Below are positions 8,669 to 17,406 of a stretch of DNA of 64,000 nucleotides, piece by piece. The notes below the pieces were generated by a model. It was not told the DNA's origin. It was given only the letters and a program-made list of their open reading frames with translations, and made no database searches. The translations under genes were made by a program, and so were the position numbers. The stretch comes from Peptostreptococcaceae bacterium oral taxon 113 str. W5053 (lineage in GTDB: Bacteria; Bacillota; Clostridia; Tissierellales; Peptoniphilaceae), in the NCBI GenBank assembly GCA_000467935.1, contig KI259821.1, forward strand, positions 104,904 to 168,903, in the 5' to 3' direction. Positions within the stretch are counted from its first letter, which is position 1; each line of letters starts with the position of its first letter.

Positions 8669-9961
8669 ATGAACCGATTATCTAGAAAGAATTTTATCTA
8701 TACCGGTCTGCTTCTCTTTTCCATGTTTTTTGGAGCAGGGAACCTAATTTTTCCTCCCTTTAGTGGAAATCAAGCGGGAACATCTGTTTTCGGTGCTATG
8801 TTAGGCATTAGCATCACCGCCGTCCTCTTCCCCGTACTCGGAGTGGCTGCTGTTGCCAAAACCGACGGTCTTGATAATTTGGCGGGGCGAGTACATAAAA
8901 TCTTTGCATTATCTTTTAGCGTTTTGATTTATCTTTCCATTGGACCGATGATTGCAATTCCAAGAGCTGCCACCGTTCCTTTTGAAATGGCCTTTCTTCC
9001 GTATCTTCCTCAAGATTTCAGTCCAAAATTAGCTTTACTTATTTTCAGCTTTATCTTTTTTGCATTGACATATTGGTTGTCTGCAACGCCAAATAAACTC
9101 GTCGATCGTATGGGAAAAATCTTAAGTCCTTTATTAATTTTATTTATTCTCGTCATATTTGTCGTTATTGCCGTCGGTCCGAAAAACATCGCTCCTCCTA
9201 CCGGAAATTATTCCAATTCAGCTTTTTTGCAAGGTTTTATTGACGGTTATCAAACCATGGATGTGGCAGCAGCTTTGGTTTTCGGTTTAGTCGTCACCGT
9301 TATTATGAAAAGTTATCAGCTCACTGACCGTAATGTCATTGTAAAATCAACCATTCTTATAGGAATTCTTGCAGGCATTATTCTTGGAATTATTTACTTT
9401 ATGATTGGTTATGTTGGTGCAGCCGGCTCCGGTTTCTCTCAATCCAGTGAAAACGGTGCTCAAATTTTAAGTCGAATGGTTATCGGAAGCTTTGGAAATT
9501 TTGGAATTGTCATTGTAGGTATTACATTTTTATTGGCATGTTTAACTACTTGTGTTGGATTGGTTACTTCTTGCTCTGAATATTTTTCTTCTCTAATTCC
9601 AAAAATCAGCTACAAAGCTTTTGCCCTTATTATTACAATATTCAGTTTTGCTATTGCTAATCAAGGTCTATCCAAGATATTGAGTTTTTCTGTACCCATC
9701 TTAATTTTCTTATATCCAATCTGTTTTGTATTAATCGGCTTAGCTTTTTTAGACCCCTTATTTAAAGGAAATCGCCGAGTATATCAGATCACAGTTGGAG
9801 CAACTGCCGTTTTAAGTTTCTTAGATGCCTTCCAGACAAATTTGGAAATTGACATCATGAAAAAACTTCCTCTCGGCGACTTCGGTTTAAGTTGGGTGTT
9901 ACCCGTTGCCTTTGTTTTTATTTTAGGATGTGTTGTTGTCTTGCTGAAAAATAAAGCGTGA
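8669..9961 (+). CDS. brnQ: Branched-chain amino acid carrier protein (LIVCS family)
   Basis: A 430-residue polytopic permease of the LIVCS family, which imports leucine, isoleucine and valine with Na+ or H+. About twelve hydrophobic helices can be followed through the whole length. The N-terminus has the family signature FFGAGNLIFPP (about residues 20-30), with AIPRAATVPFEM near 96-107. ATG at 8669 has AAAGGAG seven bases upstream; in-frame starts further 5' fall inside the promoter. It is monocistronic and ends in a bidirectional terminator shared with hpf. Import of branched-chain amino acids fits an amino-acid-fermenting anaerobe. No leader or T-box is visible in front. Confidence 0.93.
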   Translation: MNRLSRKNFIYTGLLLFSMFFGAGNLIFPPFSGNQAGTSVFGAMLGISITAVLFPVLGVAAVAKTDGLDNLAGRVHKIFALSFSVLIYLSIGPMIAIPRAATVPFEMAFLPYLPQDFSPKLALLIFSFIFFALTYWLSATPNKLVDRMGKILSPLLILFILVIFVVIAVGPKNIAPPTGNYSNSAFLQGFIDGYQTMDVAAALVFGLVVTVIMKSYQLTDRNVIVKSTILIGILAGIILGIIYFMIGYVGAAGSGFSQSSENGAQILSRMVIGSFGNFGIVIVGITFLLACLTTCVGLVTSCSEYFSSLIPKISYKAFALIITIFSFAIANQGLSKILSFSVPILIFLYPICFVLIGLAFLDPLFKGNRRVYQITVGATAVLSFLDAFQTNLEIDIMKKLPLGDFGLSWVLPVAFVFILGCVVVLLKNKA

Positions 9962-9988
9962 AAAAAAGAGGGAAAAATCCCTCTTTTT
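9962..9988. terminator. Bidirectional terminator between brnQ and hpf
   Basis: Stem AAAGAGGGA (9965-9973) and TCCCTCTTT (9978-9986), with A tract on one side and T tract on the other. It can end both converging transcripts; the hpf stop codon lies inside it. Confidence 0.85.
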
Positions 9989-10523
9989 ATATTTCAGGTT
10001 CAAGCAAGCCATAATTTCCATCTTTTCTTTTATAAACAATCCCAAATTGGGTCATGTCCGGTTCCAAAAATACAAAGAAATTATGCCCCAATAGTTCCAT
10101 CTGCAATACCGCTTCTTCCGGATCCATAGGACGTAATGCAAACCGTTTTACTTTTACAATTTTTGAAGTTTCTTCTACTTGGCTTTCCATACTCGGAATG
10201 TTCTCAAAACGAATGCTTTTTCCTTTTTCCGCATAGCGTTTTTGCATTTTGCCTTTATGTTTCCGAATTTGTGCTTCTAAGCCGTCCACAGCCCTATCAA
10301 TAGAACTATACATATCATCTGTAGATTGTTCTGTACGAATATAAGCCCCCTCCGGAAGTTGAATCGTTACTTCCACCACTCTGGCATTTTTTTCCAAGCT
10401 GAATAATACATTTCCTGCGACTTCTGCATCAAAATACTTGTCTAAACGACCCAGTTTTTTTTCTGCAACATCCTTTAAAGACTCTGTTACCTGAATATTT
10501 TTTCCGTTATAATTTAATCTCAT
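9987..10523 (-). CDS. hpf: Ribosome hibernation promoting factor, long form
   Basis: A 178-residue long-type HPF that binds the 30S decoding site and joins ribosomes into inactive 100S dimers. The N-terminal S30AE domain (about 1-100) begins MRLNYNGKNIQVTESL and contains the conserved LDKYF and VEVTIQLP strands. After a linker, the C-terminal dimerisation domain (about 122-178) has VKRFALRPMDPEEAVLQME and ends in YGLLEPEI. RBS AGGAGG precedes ATG. A sigma-B-like element at 10556-10580 is possible (see separate entry). It is monocistronic. Confidence 0.96.
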   Translation of the reverse strand: MRLNYNGKNIQVTESLKDVAEKKLGRLDKYFDAEVAGNVLFSLEKNARVVEVTIQLPEGAYIRTEQSTDDMYSSIDRAVDGLEAQIRKHKGKMQKRYAEKGKSIRFENIPSMESQVEETSKIVKVKRFALRPMDPEEAVLQMELLGHNFFVFLEPDMTQFGIVYKRKDGNYGLLEPEI

Positions 10524-10555
10524 AACCTTACCTCCTTTTTAGAGACGTTATATCT

Positions 10556-10580
10556 ATACCCAATCAACAGAAAATAAAGC
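10556..10580 (-). promoter_or_regulatory. Possible sigma-B-like promoter of hpf
   Basis: Minus strand GCTTTA (10580-10575), 13 bases, GGGTAT (10561-10556), resembling GTTTAA-N13/14-GGGTAT. Long-form hpf (yvyD) is sigma-B-dependent in Bacillus. Whether this organism has such a sigma factor is unknown, so this is only a lead. Confidence 0.3.
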
Positions 10581-10654
10581 ATTGTATAATTTTTATTATT
10601 TTACTCTTCGAAAAATAATAATTTTTTATTTATTTTTCACAATTTTAAATAAAT

Positions 10655-10683
10655 TTGCCATGAACAACAAGAATACTTATAAT
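10655..10683 (+). promoter_or_regulatory. pepF promoter
   Basis: TTGCCA (10655-10660), 17-base spacer, TATAAT (10678-10683), followed 20 bases on by an AGGAGG-type RBS and the ATG at 10704. Confidence 0.75.
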
Positions 10684-10703
10684 AAGTAAAGGAGGTAAAT
10701 ATC

Positions 10704-12449
10704 ATGAAAAATTGTTGGAATTTAGAAAAAATTTACAAAAACGATACTGAAGTTCAAGCTGCTGTCAGTTATATTGAAAGTTTGTTGAAAAACATTTCAA
10801 GTTTAAAGGAAAATCCTTTAGACAATTTGAAGGTATTATTAGATGAAGTCTTTGAAGCGTCTAAGAAAATGGAAACATTGTATGCTTATTCTCATATGAA
10901 AAGAGATGAAGACAGTCGCGTATCCAAATATCAAAAATTAGCCTTAGAAGTAGAAGCATTGGCTAATGAAGTGAGTACAGCCTGCTCTTTTTTAGAGCCC
11001 TTTATCTTAGGTCTTTCTGAAGACAGACTAAACTCTATATTAACATCTGAAGAATTTTCTTTATATCACAAATATTTAAATCGAATTCTTCGCTTTAAAC
11101 CTTATACTTTAAGTGAAAAAGAAGAATATGTATTATCCATGACTTCAGAAATAGGAGGCGCTCCGGAAAATGCATTTTATATGCTGTCCTATGCAGATAT
11201 GGTTTTCCCCGTTTTAGAAAATCATCCTGAAAAAGAACGCCTGACTCAATCCAACTATGTTCCCATTTTATCAGAAGGAAACTTAAACTTAAGAAAAGAA
11301 GCCTTTTCAGCTTACTACAAAGTCTATGGTGAACATATTAATACTCTTGCAAGTACTTTATTCTCTAATATTAAACGATTGGTTATTGAAGCAAAACTGC
11401 GAGGATATGAAAGTGCGCTTGCCATGGAACTTTATAAAAATCAAATCAGCACAAAAGTATATGAGGCTTTAATTGAAAGTGTTCATCGGTATCTTCCTTC
11501 TTTAGAAGAATACTTTTCCATAAAAAAATCTATTCTCGGTTTAGAAGAATATCACATGTATGATATTTATATGCCCGCAATGAATGATTTGGATAAAAAA
11601 ATCTCTTACGAAGAAGCTAAGAAAATGGTTTATGAAGCCGTCGCTCCTCTTGGAGAAGATTATCAAGCTATTATAAAAAAAGCTTTTGATGAAAATTGGA
11701 TTGATGTCTATCCTCGCGACGGAAAAAAATCTGGAGCATACAGCTGGGGAAGTTATGAAACTGATCCTTATATTTTAATGAATTATAATGATAATTTGGA
11801 TAGCGTATTCACTTTAGCCCATGAGTTAGGACATTCTGTACACAGTTATTACTCTCGTGAAGCAAATCCTTATGTGTACTCCAGCTATACTCTATTCGTT
11901 GCTGAAGTTGCATCTACTTTTAATGAACTTTTACTTTTAGATTATCTGTTAGAAAGAGCCGAATCTAAAGAAGAAAGAATCTATTTAATTAATCACTATT
12001 TAGACAGCTATAAAGGAACTGTCTTTAGACAAACTCAATTTGCGGAATTTGAGAAAAAGACGCACGAACGTGTTGAAAATAAAGAAGCTTTAACCGCAGA
12101 AGATTTTACTTCCATGTACTATGATTTAAATAAAACATATTATGGAAAACATGTAATTTCTGATGAAAAAATCGGAATGGAATGGGCACGTATTCCTCAT
12201 TTTTATTCCAATTTTTACGTCTATCAATATGCAACAGGTTTATCCGCGTCCAGTGTTCTTTCTCAAGGCGTTTTATCTAAAAAAGAAGGTGCTCTTCAAG
12301 CTTATAAGGCGTTTCTTCATGACGGTGGACAACATTATCCCTTAGAACAATTAAAATCTGCCGGAGCGGATATGGAAAATCCTCAAACTGTAGATATCGC
12401 TTTGCAAAAATTCGACTCTTTGGTGAAAGAATTAAAAAAATTATCTTAA
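10704..12449 (+). CDS. pepF: Oligoendopeptidase F family metallopeptidase (M3)
   Basis: A 581-residue cytosolic M3 zinc peptidase, slightly shorter than typical PepF (about 600). The catalytic zinc motif HELGH begins at residue 373, preceded by LDSVFTLA and followed by SVHSYYS. A glutamate ligand is expected about 25 residues downstream, in the stretch FVAEVASTFNE. The N-terminal helical region (about 1-190) is the usual PepF cap. It hydrolyses short oligopeptides (roughly 7-17 residues), which suits amino-acid fermentation. It has its own promoter and RBS AGGAGG. Transcription ends in an unusually long hairpin at 12454-12541. Family call is sure; the substrate range is by analogy. Confidence 0.93.
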   Translation: MKNCWNLEKIYKNDTEVQAAVSYIESLLKNISSLKENPLDNLKVLLDEVFEASKKMETLYAYSHMKRDEDSRVSKYQKLALEVEALANEVSTACSFLEPFILGLSEDRLNSILTSEEFSLYHKYLNRILRFKPYTLSEKEEYVLSMTSEIGGAPENAFYMLSYADMVFPVLENHPEKERLTQSNYVPILSEGNLNLRKEAFSAYYKVYGEHINTLASTLFSNIKRLVIEAKLRGYESALAMELYKNQISTKVYEALIESVHRYLPSLEEYFSIKKSILGLEEYHMYDIYMPAMNDLDKKISYEEAKKMVYEAVAPLGEDYQAIIKKAFDENWIDVYPRDGKKSGAYSWGSYETDPYILMNYNDNLDSVFTLAHELGHSVHSYYSREANPYVYSSYTLFVAEVASTFNELLLLDYLLERAESKEERIYLINHYLDSYKGTVFRQTQFAEFEKKTHERVENKEALTAEDFTSMYYDLNKTYYGKHVISDEKIGMEWARIPHFYSNFYVYQYATGLSASSVLSQGVLSKKEGALQAYKAFLHDGGQHYPLEQLKSAGADMENPQTVDIALQKFDSLVKELKKLS

Positions 12450-12453
12450 TTTT

Positions 12454-12541
12454 AAAAGAAGCAGTTGTCTAAATGATATGTACCCTCTTTACTGGACAAT
12501 CAGTAAGGAGGGTACATATCAAAACGACATCTGCTTTTTTT
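12454..12541 (+). terminator. Very long nested hairpin terminator after pepF
   Basis: The core arms 12475-12494 and 12501-12520 are 20 bases each and pair throughout, with one G-U, around a six-base loop. The outer arms GCAGttGTC (12461-12469) and GACatCTGC (12526-12534) extend the stem after small internal loops, and six or more T follow. It is far longer than an ordinary terminator. Mobile-element remnant or RNase III target are alternatives. Confidence 0.7.
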
Positions 12542-12562
12542 ATCTTAAAAAGTCCCAATTAT

Positions 12563-12591
12563 AAAAAAAGATGCTCTTGGCTAGCATCTTT
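12563..12591 (-). terminator. Terminator facing the decayed reading frame
   Basis: Stem AAAGATGCT (12568-12576) and AGCATCTTT (12583-12591), followed on the minus strand by seven T. It would end a minus-strand transcript from the 12.6-13.0 kb interval, where no intact gene remains. Confidence 0.65.
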
Positions 12592-12647
12592 AATAACTTT
12601 ATTATTATTTAAACAACTTTGAAATTTATATACTATATAAACATACC

Positions 12648-12997
12648 TTAAAAAAGATATGGTGTATTTTTATAACGATTGTCTTCTATTTCTGTTATTG
12701 AGAAATACTTATCAACCTAAAACAATGTTGTTTAAATAAGATTCAATTGTAAAACACCTGATATTATATGGTAATCATCCTTGATTAAGACTTAAATAAG
12801 TCACTGCTTCATTGCAATTTTCCTCAAAATCAACACGAAAGGAATCAAAGGATGTTACGCTCTCTATGCTTAAAGTAAGCGACTGCACATTTTAAGTGCA
12901 AGTGATGAGACTATATAAATCTGGTGCCTCTTTTTGAAAAGAGAACTCCAACAGCCAAGATCGAATTCTCTTTATAATGATTGTTTTCATTTCCCAT
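12648..12997 (-). pseudogene. Possible decayed small gene, function unknown
   Basis: An RBS-like AAAGGATG precedes an ATG at 12997 that opens only 28 codons (MGNENNHYKENSIL...). Shifted by one frame, coding-like stretches continue: WLLEFSFQKEAPDLYS, then after a stop ESVTSFDSFRVDFEEN ending at 12775, and in a further frame VDKYFSITEIEDNRY ending at 12648. Several frameshifts and stops would be needed to join them. A minus-strand terminator at 12563-12591 lies downstream. I do not recognise the family. It could equally be a structured leader or small RNA; confidence is low. The rest of the 12.59-13.05 kb interval shows nothing I can name. Confidence 0.3.
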
Positions 12998-13056
12998 TGG
13001 AATCACATCCTTTCTTACTTTTATTGTACCCAAAAAGATAATTACTAAACAAGATG

Positions 13057-14115
13057 CTATCTTTTTCTTAAAATCTCTTTTTTTTCTAAGCTGTGATCCC
13101 TTTTAGCATAATCTTTTTTTCCTTCCGAATCATAATCCTCCATCCATTGCATCGCCTTTGCCGTTCCTCTTACTGTACAAGTTCCCGGATATTCCGCTAA
13201 ACTTACCGGGATTCCCAGATGATTTGAAAGTAATTCCACAAAACCCGGTATCTGTGCGGAAGATCCGGTAATATAAGCCCCTCTATTTACTAAATCGGCT
13301 GATAATTCCGGAGGAGTCTTTGATAATAATATTTTTAGATGATAAAAAATTTCTTCTACAACCGGTGCAATTGCTTCAAATATTTCATTAGAATTAAGCA
13401 TTATTTTTGTCGGCAAACCATATAGTTTACTACGACCGCCTACTTCCATCCCTTTTGGTTCAGCTTCTTTACTTAAAGAAGCAATCGTCCGTTTAATTTT
13501 TTCCGTTGTCTCTTCGCCAATGAATAAATCATATTTATCCGCCACAAATTTTTTTATGGCCCGATTGAAATTTTCACCGCCAATACGTCTGCCGACACTA
13601 AGAACTACTTGTCCTTTTGCCACGACGCCAATAGATACGCTTCCGGCTCCAATATCAATAATCATTTGACCCAATGGATCCTTAATATCAATTCCTATCC
13701 CAAAAGCCGATGCAAGTACTTCATCAATTAAAAATACTTTATAAGCTCCTGCATTTTTACATGCCTGCATTAGCGCTCTTTTTTGCACTTGAGTAATATG
13801 ACTCGGCACAGACAATATTGCATTGGGTTTGATAATACTACGTCCCAAAGATTTCTTCAAAATATAATGCAATAAATGTTCTGCAGCTTCAAAGTTTGCA
13901 ATAACACCTTCTTCAATAGGCTTAATTAAACTTACATTCCCCGGTGTTCTGCCTAATAAAGCTTCCGCTTCCTCCCCTACAGCAATAATTTTTTCATTAT
14001 AGTAATCTAAAGCCACCACAGATGGCTCGTGAAATATAATTCCTCTCCCTTTTAAATAAGCAACCGCTTTGGACGTACCCACATCAATTCCGATATTTCT
14101 CCTAAAAAAACTCAA
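13057..14115 (-). CDS. mreB: Rod shape-determining protein, MreB/Mbl family
   Basis: A 352-residue bacterial actin that forms membrane-bound filaments guiding peptidoglycan synthesis. The phosphate-1 loop IGIDVGTSKAVAYLKG lies at residues 8-23. The second phosphate loop is IDIGAGSVSIGVV (about 150-162), and the adenosine region shows YITGSSAQIPGF near 296. I choose the TTG at 14115: AGAGGAGG lies eight bases upstream, and the product then begins MSFFRRNIGIDVGTS like other MreB proteins. Longer in-frame starts would sit upstream of the RBS. It lies 138 bases after murA, separated by a terminator. The C-terminus is basic (KKEILRKR). Mbl versus MreB cannot be separated here. Confidence 0.9.
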   Translation of the reverse strand: MSFFRRNIGIDVGTSKAVAYLKGRGIIFHEPSVVALDYYNEKIIAVGEEAEALLGRTPGNVSLIKPIEEGVIANFEAAEHLLHYILKKSLGRSIIKPNAILSVPSHITQVQKRALMQACKNAGAYKVFLIDEVLASAFGIGIDIKDPLGQMIIDIGAGSVSIGVVAKGQVVLSVGRRIGGENFNRAIKKFVADKYDLFIGEETTEKIKRTIASLSKEAEPKGMEVGGRSKLYGLPTKIMLNSNEIFEAIAPVVEEIFYHLKILLSKTPPELSADLVNRGAYITGSSAQIPGFVELLSNHLGIPVSLAEYPGTCTVRGTAKAMQWMEDYDSEGKKDYAKRDHSLEKKEILRKR

Positions 14116-14224
14116 AGAGAACACCTCCTCTTGTGAATTAAATATAACATAGCAAAGAAACTGAAACAAGTAGGAAAACTATGAATTAAACCCTTCAATA
14201 CCACTCTTTCATATTTCATACAAT

Positions 14225-14251
14225 AAAAAGACTCTCTTGTAAGAGTCTTTT
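14225..14251 (-). terminator. Terminator after murA
   Basis: Perfect stem AAAAGACTC (14226-14234) and GAGTCTTTT (14243-14251). The T tract on the minus strand is formed by the stem's own A run, so mreB probably also has its own transcription start or relies on read-through. Confidence 0.75.
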
Positions 14252-14253
14252 CT

Positions 14254-15516
14254 CTAAAAATTAATACGTTGAATATCTCCACCTAAAGCTTGAATTTTTT
14301 CTTCTAATCGATAGTACCCTCGGTCTAAATGATATAATTCACTAAGGACAGTTTTCCCTTGAGCTACTAGACCGGCTAAAACTAACGCAGCTCCCGCTCT
14401 TAAATCAGTAGCTCTAACTTCAGCTCCTTGAAGCGCACTCACGCCTCTGATAATGGCCTCTTTCCCGATAATATCAATAACAGCGCCCATCCGCACCAAT
14501 TCAGCTACATGCATGAAGCGATTTTCAAAAACGGTTTCCACTACACGACTCTCTCCCTTGCTGATAGTCATCATAGCCATAAATTGAGATTGTGCATCTG
14601 TCGGAAAACCCGGATAAGGCATGGTCTTGATACTCGTCGGATTGAGTCTTCTCGGTCCCTTAACCAACAAAGTTTCTTCTCCTTCTTCAATTGTACAGCC
14701 AACTTCTTGTAATTTTGCCGTCACCGGAATTAAATGACTGGGAATAATATTTTTAATTAAAACATTTCCGCCCGTAATAGCCGACCCAATCATAAAAGTT
14801 GCCGCCTCAATTCTATCCGGGATAATGCTGTGATTTCCGCCTTTAAGTCTCTCCACGCCTCTGATTTTAATATTGGATGTCCCTGCACCTTTGATATCCG
14901 CTCCGATTTTATTTAAGAAATTTGCTAAATCAACAATTTCCGGTTCTCTGGCCGCATTTTCTATAATGCTTGTTCCTTTTGCCAATGTAGCTGCCATCAT
15001 AATGTTTTGCGTTGCTCCCACACTTGGAAAATCCAAATAAACTACATTTCCGCTTAAACCTGTAACCGGTGCGGCGGCAGCAATCGTAGAATCATCTTGA
15101 GTAATAGCACATCCCAAAGCCTTAAAGCCTTTAAGATGATAATCTACCGGACGTGATCCGATAGTACACCCACCGGGAAGTTTGGTAATAGATTTTCCAA
15201 TACGAGCCAGTAATGGTCCCATTACCAAAAAAGAGGCCCTCATTTTTCCCATTAATTCGCCCGGTGTATTATAATGATTTAAATCTTTAGAATTAATGCG
15301 AACCGTTGTTTCATCTTCATAGCTGACTTGTGCCCCTAAACTTTGAATAACCTGTAAAATTATCCTCACATCTTCCAATGGTGGCACATCTGATAAAATA
15401 ATATCTTCAGTTCCCAACAAAGATGCCGCTAAAATAGGAAGAGCGCTATTTTTTGCCCCACTAATACTTACTTCTCCCTGTAAGGCAGGTGAATGCGTAA
15501 TAATCATTCTTTCCAT
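14254..15516 (-). CDS. murA: UDP-N-acetylglucosamine 1-carboxyvinyltransferase
   Basis: A 420-residue MurA/EPSP-synthase-fold enzyme that transfers enolpyruvate from PEP to UDP-GlcNAc, the first committed step of peptidoglycan synthesis. The N-terminus has SGAKNSALPILAASLL. The fosfomycin-reactive catalytic Cys is present in LPGGCTIGSRPVDYH (about residues 113-127). PYPGFPTDAQSQFMA and the C-terminal DLRAGAALVLAGL are conserved. It lies 15 bases downstream of prfA in the same direction and is probably co-transcribed. With Cys rather than Asp at the active site, fosfomycin binding is expected. Confidence 0.96.
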   Translation of the reverse strand: MERMIITHSPALQGEVSISGAKNSALPILAASLLGTEDIILSDVPPLEDVRIILQVIQSLGAQVSYEDETTVRINSKDLNHYNTPGELMGKMRASFLVMGPLLARIGKSITKLPGGCTIGSRPVDYHLKGFKALGCAITQDDSTIAAAAPVTGLSGNVVYLDFPSVGATQNIMMAATLAKGTSIIENAAREPEIVDLANFLNKIGADIKGAGTSNIKIRGVERLKGGNHSIIPDRIEAATFMIGSAITGGNVLIKNIIPSHLIPVTAKLQEVGCTIEEGEETLLVKGPRRLNPTSIKTMPYPGFPTDAQSQFMAMMTISKGESRVVETVFENRFMHVAELVRMGAVIDIIGKEAIIRGVSALQGAEVRATDLRAGAALVLAGLVAQGKTVLSELYHLDRGYYRLEEKIQALGGDIQRINF

Positions 15517-15531
15517 AATTCTTCTCCTATG

Positions 15532-16602
15532 TCAGGCATCCATGCTTTCTAACTGCTTTGCTTGATGTTCTAAAATTAGACGATCCACCATTTCGTCAAT
15601 GTCACCATCTAAAAAGTTTTCTAATTGATAGATGGTCATGTTGATTCGATGATCTGTTACTCGACCTTGAGGATAATTATAAGTACGAATGCGCTCGCTC
15701 CGATCTCCCGTTCCTACTTGAGATCTTTTTTGTGCAGATAATTCTTTTTGTTGTTCTTCAAGCATCATATCATATAAACGACTTTTGAGTATCTTCAAAG
15801 CCTTTTCTTTATTTTTTAATTGAGATTTTTCATCTTGACAGGTGACAACCAAGTCCATGGGCAAATAAGTGATTCGGACTGCAGAATCTGTAGTGTTAAC
15901 CGACTGTCCTCCATGACCGGAACTTCTGTAAACATCCACACGAATTTCATCGGGTTTGATTTCAATATCTACATCTTCCGCTTCAGGCATCACTGCAACG
16001 GTAGCTGTAGATGTGTGAATTCGACCCGCCGATTCCGTTTCTGGAACTCTCTGAACACGATGAACACCGGATTCAAACTTTAAACGAGAATAGGCACCTT
16101 TTCCCATAATCATAAAAATGGCTTCTTTGACTCCACCAATACCTTGTTCGTTGGTATTCATAATATCAACACGCCAACCTTGTCGTTCTGCATAGCGGGT
16201 ATACAGGCGAAACAAAACTCCGGCAAAAAGTCCTGCCTCATCTCCGCCGGCTCCGGCGCGAATTTCAACGATAACATTTTTATCATCATTAGGATCCTTG
16301 GGGATTAACATAGTTTTTAAGGCAAATTCATCTTCTTCCACTTTTTTAGATAATTCTTCCAATTCACTTTCTAAAAGTTCTCTTATTTCATCATCTAAAT
16401 CCTCGTTAAGCATTTGTTTGTCATCTTCCAATTGTTGAACAGATTTTTTATAGGAACGATATTTTTCTACAATGGGTTCCAATTCTCCATGTTCAATCAA
16501 AAGTTTCTGAAACTTTTCCGTATCCGACATTACTTCCGGATTAACTAATTGTTTTTGAATATCAATTAATTTATCTTCCAATATTTGAACTTTTTCTATC
16601 AT
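15532..16602 (-). CDS. prfA: Peptide chain release factor 1
   Basis: RF1 of 356 residues, which recognises UAA and UAG and triggers peptide release. The GGQ loop is SSGHGGQSVNTTDS (about residues 225-238). The discriminator tripeptide is P-E-T in VQRVPETESAG, the P-x-T form typical of RF1. It directly follows prmC (no intergenic bases), whose product methylates the GGQ glutamine. Length and domains are normal. Confidence 0.97.
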   Translation of the reverse strand: MIEKVQILEDKLIDIQKQLVNPEVMSDTEKFQKLLIEHGELEPIVEKYRSYKKSVQQLEDDKQMLNEDLDDEIRELLESELEELSKKVEEDEFALKTMLIPKDPNDDKNVIVEIRAGAGGDEAGLFAGVLFRLYTRYAERQGWRVDIMNTNEQGIGGVKEAIFMIMGKGAYSRLKFESGVHRVQRVPETESAGRIHTSTATVAVMPEAEDVDIEIKPDEIRVDVYRSSGHGGQSVNTTDSAVRITYLPMDLVVTCQDEKSQLKNKEKALKILKSRLYDMMLEEQQKELSAQKRSQVGTGDRSERIRTYNYPQGRVTDHRINMTIYQLENFLDGDIDEMVDRLILEHQAKQLESMDA

Positions 16603-17406
16603 TCAATCCCTCTTTTCGCGTAATTTAGCAAAAATCATGCGATCGAAACCTGCATAATCCTGAAAACATTCCAAATTTTCAAAACCATTCGTCTCTAAAA
16701 GTGAAAAAATCGCTTCTTTTTGATTATAGCCGATTTCCATAGCAATATTCCCTTGATTATATAAATGTTCATATGCCTCTTCTATTATCCTTTTATAAAC
16801 CAATAGTCCGTCTGGTCCACCATATAACGCATTAGCAGGCTCAAAAGACAATTCTTTTCTTAATTCATTCATTCCTTCATCATCAATATACGGAGGATTG
16901 GAAATAATCCAATGAAATTTCCGATTCTTTAAGTTATCATAGACGTCCGATTGAATTAATTCTACATTCGTCTTTAAATGTATTGCATTGTCATCAGTCA
17001 AAGCTAATGCTTCTTTTGAAATATCCGTTCCGACATAATGACATTTCGGTTGATTTACCGATAAAGACAAAAGGATGACACCGGATCCGACTCCGATTTC
17101 CAAAACTTCTTGACCATCGTGTATTCGACCTATTAATCTATCCACTAATTCCTCGGTTTCAGGCCTTGGAATCAAAGCTCTTTCATCTACTAAAAAATTC
17201 AAGCCGTAAAAATCCCAATGTCCAAAAATATATTGCAAAGGATAGCCTTCTTTTCGCTTAGCAATCCAATGACATAATCGTTGTTCCTCTTCTAAATTCA
17301 ATTCTCTATTTTTCAAAGCAAATATATTTCTTGTTCTTAAGATTTCTCTAAGCATAAACTTTACTTCGCGAGAAATCCAAAGGGAAAAAGCATCTCCGAC
17401 TACCAA
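16603..17406 (-). CDS. prmC: Release factor glutamine N5-methyltransferase
   Basis: A 267-residue SAM-dependent methyltransferase (HemK/PrmC) that modifies the GGQ glutamine of RF1 and RF2. SAM-binding LEIGVGSGVILLSL lies near 105-118, and the catalytic NPPY (in ISNPPYIDDEG) near 178. The start is the TTG at 17406, seven bases after GGAG, overlapping the end of the upstream DUF1385 gene by seven bases. A Met start is possible further in but would remove the conserved N-terminal helix. Placement next to prfA supports the function. Confidence 0.93.
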   Translation of the reverse strand: MVVGDAFSLWISREVKFMLREILRTRNIFALKNRELNLEEEQRLCHWIAKRKEGYPLQYIFGHWDFYGLNFLVDERALIPRPETEELVDRLIGRIHDGQEVLEIGVGSGVILLSLSVNQPKCHYVGTDISKEALALTDDNAIHLKTNVELIQSDVYDNLKNRKFHWIISNPPYIDDEGMNELRKELSFEPANALYGGPDGLLVYKRIIEEAYEHLYNQGNIAMEIGYNQKEAIFSLLETNGFENLECFQDYAGFDRMIFAKLREKRD

